DNA from: Sphaeroforma arctica JP610
Lineage: Eukaryota > Opisthokonta > Ichthyosporea > Ichthyophonida
DNA length: 36,420 nt
Assembly: GCF_001186125.1 (NCBI RefSeq)
Contig: NW_014040492.1
Coordinates: 5,418-41,837, forward strand
Direction of reading: 5' to 3'
The stretch's first letter is position 1. Every line of letters starts with the position of its first letter. The position numbers and the translations under genes are program-made. Positions 31,871 through 36,420 of this stretch are shown here, in pieces. The notes under the pieces are model-generated. The model saw nothing but the letters and a program-made list of their open reading frames with translations. It was not told the DNA's origin and did not search any database.

Positions 31871-32250
31871 CACTCTAGCTCCCGAGTATAAACCAGCCAC
31901 TCTAGCTCCCGAGTATAAACCAGCCACTCTAGCTCCCGAGTATAAACCAGCCACTCGAGCTCTGGAGTATAAAACAGCGATATCTACTAGACAATTCCTT
32001 GGGCTCTGTTTGGAATCATCGGGTTAACTGGTTTGCACGGTTTCTGCTATTGGCAGTTTTTCTCCGACACAGATATAGTTCTATACTGTACTTGCCAGAA
32101 CGCATATATGGTGTCACTACTGAACAGTTGTCTCAAGTATTCAAAACGACGGGTTACTCGAGACGTACACCTCGGGTCCTCTAGCTCTCAGAGGATAAAT
32201 GCCAGCACACTGCTCTAGCTCTTAGAAGATAAATGCCAGCAACTAAGTCA
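31871..32250 (+). repeat. TATAAA-bearing tandem repeats in the 3' region of element B
   Basis: Four 27-bp units (31871-31978) of CACTCTAGCTCCCGAG plus TATAAACCAGC, the last one slightly diverged. Two related units follow near 32178-32240 (CTCTAGCTCTCAGAGGATAAA type). All lie between the chromodomain region and the 3' LTR. Confidence 0.85.
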
Positions 32251-32321
32251 CTTGGGTATTCCTCACTATCTCTAAAACTGGCACACTGCTTTTCGGTCAG
32301 TGCTTCAGTTTGGGGGGGGGT

Positions 32322-32551
32322 TGTGGTCAGAATACAAGTACTTAGGTTTTAGTTGTATATTTTAGTTGTTATAGTTTTTTACAGTTTATCAGAATAATCG
32401 GATAAACTTGGTTTTTGCTGACTATTACAGCACATGAATTATGACTTACTTTTAGAGTCACTAATTTTACAATTACTAATAAATGAACAACGTCTCCCTC
32501 TCTACGGGAGGATAACGTTGAGATACAGTTATCCAGCGTTTACTTACTACA
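32322..32551 (+). repeat. 3' LTR of element B
   Basis: 230 bp, the partner of 26233-26463, preceded by a G-run polypurine tract. The sequence after it diverges at once from the sequence after the 5' LTR, which defines the right LTR boundary. It could also serve as the 5' LTR of the next element. Confidence 0.82.
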
Positions 32552-35500
32552 TTGTAATATAAACGTACTCTTAAAAGTACGTAAACTCTTAAAATGGGGT
32601 TTAAACGCGCATAAGTAAGTTAACTACTGAAAACACTGATCTTAGGAATCAGTTAGCCGCCCTTATGAAAGGCATGACTGTCGAACATGTAGATCAAATG
32701 TATGGACCAGGAAAACACGCACAGCACTTACGCGAGCATGTTTCTCCGTGCACTACTGAAGCCCTACAGAAGTGGACAGAACGTCGACTGGCAATTACGC
32801 CCGAAAAGCGTAAGGACCTGAGCGCTACACCTGTGGCAGTTGAACCAAATGTGCTCAGTGTATTTATACCTTACGAGGTACTACCACCAGAACTCCAGGC
32901 TAATTTTTCGACTGTTCTAACGCCCGGCCATTAGTCGCCCGTCCTTTAGTGTATTACAGACCCAGAGGCAGGTAAAAATACTCCGCCACCTTTACCCAAC
33001 TGGGATGACAATTGTCGGAAACCAGTTAAGACTGGGTATGTCATCCAGACGTATGAATCACCCAAGATTACAATACCAACAACTATCCAAGGAACAGAGC
33101 ACCGAAAGGCCTCGACCATGGGAAAACTTTACAAGGGGTAATAAACACTCCCGTAAACGTGTTAACGATGTCGAATTTAATCGCTGCGATCGCACCGCAT
33201 TACACCAACCCGCAGAGGATTTCCACTCTGACGAGGTGACCGAACTTAATAAATCGGTCGACGATTACACCATTTAGATGGAAATCGCCCATGACGAGCA
33301 CCTAGCTGAAGACGTATCATATTTTGCTAATTTGAACGCGATCAAGCAGAAGAGCATCGATCAGCTACTTCAGGCCCAACGTGGACAATACCACCGGGAT
33401 AACCAGAAGTATAAGGGACATATCAGTCGACTTAAATCGAACTGGGATGTCAACAGCAAGCAGGTTGAGTTTATAAACAACCATGACCTCGACACGCTAA
33501 CCCGTACGCTTAATGCGTTTACGGTCATGCTGGAGACGAATTATATCGCTCCCCAGCAATGGATTTCCGCTTTAATGCAACCGTTTGACCCTACAGGAAC
33601 AAGTTACTTGATCCTGCAGCGACACCATCATGAGCTAGACACTTGTCGTGACTGGCCAGCTGTGTGTTGGTTGGTTACGTCTTTATTAAGCAAGGACATG
33701 CGCAGTCCAGGACTAAGTTCAATCTTAACTGAACCAGTTGAGAATACTCCTATTCAGAGTTACATTCTAAAACTGTTGACCTTAAACGTCCAGATATAAC
33801 AAAGGACAAGGCACAGCGATGATACGAGTTCTTGGTTATGCAGGTTTTCTGTAAGAACATAGGGAACAACGACCGTGAAAGTCTGTACATCGAGTTGCGA
33901 CGTAAGTACGCACTGAGGCTCGAGACAAGGGACATGAAACAAGGTTTTATCTATCCCGACTTACGTGGGAACCGTTTTATGATACTGTATCCACTCTTTT
34001 CCCCACACACCGAGTAACCTCGAAGGGAAAGGCGGTAAATAAGAAACCGTGCCAGCTCCCTGATCAAGGATACCTCTTACGCCAGACGTCAGATGATAAA
34101 CCTCATCAGACGCGTCCTAACCAGACACGTGCTCGCGACTCCACTCAATCAACACGACTCAATAAATGGGCACGCGCGGAGACGAAGCGCAAGGAACCTC
34201 CATTTAAGGAGCTTAAGAAATGTGCCGACGCACAGTGTGGGTATGACATGTACCAATTGACCCCTAACGGGGATTGGAATGGCAGACATGCACCCACCTG
34301 TACACACTTTCTTACTATGTGTGACAAGTGTGAGAAGACTTACTATGTGTGACAAGTGTGAGAAGACCAATGGCTATCACGCCAAGTCTTGCGACAAAAG
34401 GCCCGACATTAAGTTGGAGTGAAAGTACTACCAGGTACAATAGTTACAAAGGAAATACAACGACTCCTTAGATGAGCGTGTAATACTTCCTGTATATTGC
34501 AACGGAAATAAAGTCCTTGCATTGATTGATCCTGGTTCAGAAATTTCATGTATATCCGACCGCTTTGCATTAATGAAAGACATTGAAAGGCGAATTCAAA
34601 CCACTCACCTAATTTTAGCAGATGATAAAACTTCTAAGTGTGATACCATGACCACAGATGTTAAAATATCCCTGGCCGATGATAGAAATATCACAACTCA
34701 AGCTGTGATCGTTAAAATGTTACAGAAGTACGACATTATAGTCGGAATGAGCGATTTACTCACTCTAAGTATAACCGTAACTGGTTTACCAAATAACACA
34801 GATCCATTAAAGGATCGATTAGACGATAACTGTCTGAAACCATGTAAGCTCCCGTCAGATACAGTCAATGTATTAATACCTGACTTTGCGGACAAAAGCA
34901 TAGATCTGGTTCTAGTAAATAAAAAGATAAAGATCACAGATTGGGCAAAATTCCGTTTTAACGACGGATATGTCAGCCTTGACTTAACCAAGGTAGACTT
35001 TACTAAGCTCAGATGCTCTTCAAGAAACTATGTTTCTTGGAGACACGAAGCTGTAGTTAAAGAACAAGTTGAGAAATGGTTATCCGATGGGGTAATCGAA
35101 ATCAATTACCAACAAACGCCAGTTAACTTAGCAGTATTGGCAGTTGATCAACACAATTCTGATGGAACATTTAAGAAAGTCAGAGTATGTCTAGATATGA
35201 GTCCAATAAATAAGTTATTGCCGACTCGCAGTTTCCATCTCCCTCGTATAAACGAGTTACTGAGACGAATGCAAGGTGCTACGGTGTTTACATACATAGA
35301 CCTAACACAGGGGTTTGTTGTACAAGGACCAGTCGATGGCGTGCCTTTTGAAATAGCAACGGACGCATCAGACTTAGCACTCGGAGGTGTACTATACCAG
35401 GTTATAGATAATAAACCTACAATTCGTTAGCCGAGCAATGAATGCATCACAGTTGAATTATCCAACTATGAAGCAAGAGCTACTAGCCATAGTAGCAGCT

Positions 35501-36420
35501 TTAACACACTTCCGCGGTTACTTATACGGAACAGCTTTTACGCTGATGTGTGATTAGAAGACTCTTTTGGAAATGAAGCCAGACTCTCAATTACTGAGCC
35601 GATGGCATGATACAATATCAAAGTTTCATTTTGATATCAAACATCTACCAGGGATACATTACCATTTACCGGATATGTTATCACGCTTCGTACCGGACTT
35701 TAATAAATCCGTACGTGAGTTACTAACCACTGATTGGAAATGTAACCCCAGGTGGTTTGAACTGGCTCAAAAAATATTTGGGCCACATACAGTTGACATG
35801 TTTGCTGCACATCATAATGCACAACTTAAGAATTACAGGAATTTAAATCATCCTTTAGGAAATGCCTTTCAACTAGACCTCTCCAAACATAATGCGTGGG
35901 CTAATCCACCATGGCAGTTAATTGCCCAATAACTAAATTATGTTCATATACACAAAGCTACCATCTCGATGTGTTGCTCATTACGGAGTAAATATCCATG
36001 GCTCAATAAATTAATAAGCATTATACAATGCGAGTCAATATATTTAGATAGGGAAGTAGATACTTTCCTATATCAGGGTACCCGAGTCGTCCAGAAGACG
36101 CCCTGGAGACATACTATAATATGTCGTATAGGTCCCATTGGAACAACCAAATGGACACCCTCTGAGACCTTCCTTAACAAGGTCAAAGATTCAGAGATTC
36201 CACTCTCTACGAGATTGAACGTTAAGCAGTTCAAAGGCAACACAGCACTTGAAGTCTGTGCACAAGAAATACAATCTACTAATGACACTACTGTTAAGAA
36301 GCGTCAGTCTCTAGCTAGGACTCTGATTAATAACATAAAGTCCAAGCCCGAAGTCTTCCAAACCCTATTTTTAAAGGGATTAATGAAAGATAATCCCGAA
36401 GCATATTAAATAAGTCAGGT
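32552..36420 (+). mobile_element. LTR-type retroelement C with gag, retropepsin, RT, RNase H and a DIRS-like domain (fossil, runs off the right edge)
   Basis: Parts in order: gag-like frames (32665-34000), a zinc-knuckle region (about 34340-34410), retropepsin (ALIDPGSEISCIS, about 34516-34554; YDIIVGMSDL about 34730), RT segments (VSWRHEAVVKEQVEKWLSDG, then RVCLDMSPINKLL and FTYIDLTQGF, 35030-35320), RNase H (IATDASDLALGGVLYQ; HLPGIHYHLPDMLSRF, 35340-35690), then a domain with HTVDMFAAHHNAQL and HNAWANPPWQLI (about 35790-35930) followed by an HKATISMC stretch, and a charged C-terminal frame to 36409. The VDxFA...NPPW block resembles the region after RNase H in DIRS elements, sometimes compared with N6-adenine methyltransferases. 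The element is broken with several breaks; no 3' end is visible. Confidence 0.75.

Larger units (their letters stand above)
26233..32551 (+). mobile_element. LTR retroelement B, Ty3/gypsy chromovirus-like (fossil)
   Basis: About 6.3 kb between two LTRs of about 230 bp. Parts seen: an acidic then polar gag-like region (26600-27000), a basic Arg-rich gag-like frame (28210-29076), a second gag-like frame (29294-29632), an integrase with an HHCC zinc-binding region (about 30555-30680) and a DDE core with QVDY, QTDMGNEF and an AAERRQKD helix (about 30740-31080), and a chromodomain (YLVRWREGDPTWET, about 31670-31725). A run of nine G (32312-32320) precedes the 3' LTR as the polypurine tract. The element is broken with several breaks. 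LTR similarity suggests a fairly recent insertion, although the coding part is worn. Confidence 0.8.

Noticed and set aside
1-36420. CRISPR array, operon or prokaryotic regulatory features
   Set aside because: Spliced genes and eukaryotic retroelements show this is eukaryotic nuclear DNA. The regular tandem arrays have no unique spacers.

Overview
The window is nuclear DNA of an intron-rich, repeat-rich unicellular eukaryote. It carries one multi-exon host gene followed by about 23 kb of decayed mobile elements and short duplications. GT-AG introns, a gene of at least 13 exons, Ty3/gypsy-like LTR elements and a Mutator-like (MULE) transposon remnant rule out a prokaryote. The host gene's domain pairing, as I recall it from fungal homologues, points to an opisthokont: an early-branching fungus or a unicellular holozoan such as an ichthyosporean. 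The species is inference only.

206-13104 (+): a single gene that starts beyond the left edge. Thirteen exons join with matching phases at all twelve introns and give 844 visible residues. The first part is an ABHD8-type alpha/beta hydrolase: oxyanion HGAGG, nucleophile in AHSYG, acid in SGEDDRVTP, His in ECGHQ. It carries a low-complexity acidic insert of about 380 residues between the catalytic acid and the catalytic His. The second part is a dual-specificity phosphatase related to the mRNA-capping-enzyme triphosphatase family, with P-loop HCHYGFNRTG. Intron 4 is 3.8 kb, almost all of it a hexamer microsatellite. Introns 1 and 10 hold minisatellites. Intron 5 begins with a duplicated splice donor, and intron 7 holds a duplicate of the end of exon 7.

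13105-20500: no intact gene. The region holds many two-copy tandem duplications (units 43-228 bp), a worn retropepsin-like patch near 15.0 kb, an open frame made of two 76-residue Cys-bearing repeats (15363-15818), a weak tRNA/SINE-like patch near 18.3 kb, and twin hairpins with paired changes near 19.95 kb.

21460-25156 (+): a decayed MULE-type DNA transposon. It shows the transposase C-terminal region, a GRPKK basic patch and a CCHC zinc knuckle, followed by further exon-like pieces ending in a Ulp1/C48-type protease domain whose catalytic Cys position reads Ser. A 152-bp fold-back follows at 25294-25445.

25446-36420: fossil LTR retroelements. A minus-strand Ty3/gypsy pol fragment ends at a plus-strand element (26233-32551) that has about 230-bp LTRs, gag-like frames, an HHCC/DDE integrase and a chromodomain. 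A second plus-strand element (about 32552 to beyond the right edge) has gag-, retropepsin-, RT- and RNase H-type parts and a DIRS-like VDMFA...NPPW domain. All are broken. All motif readings, percentages and repeat boundaries are by eye; no search was run.
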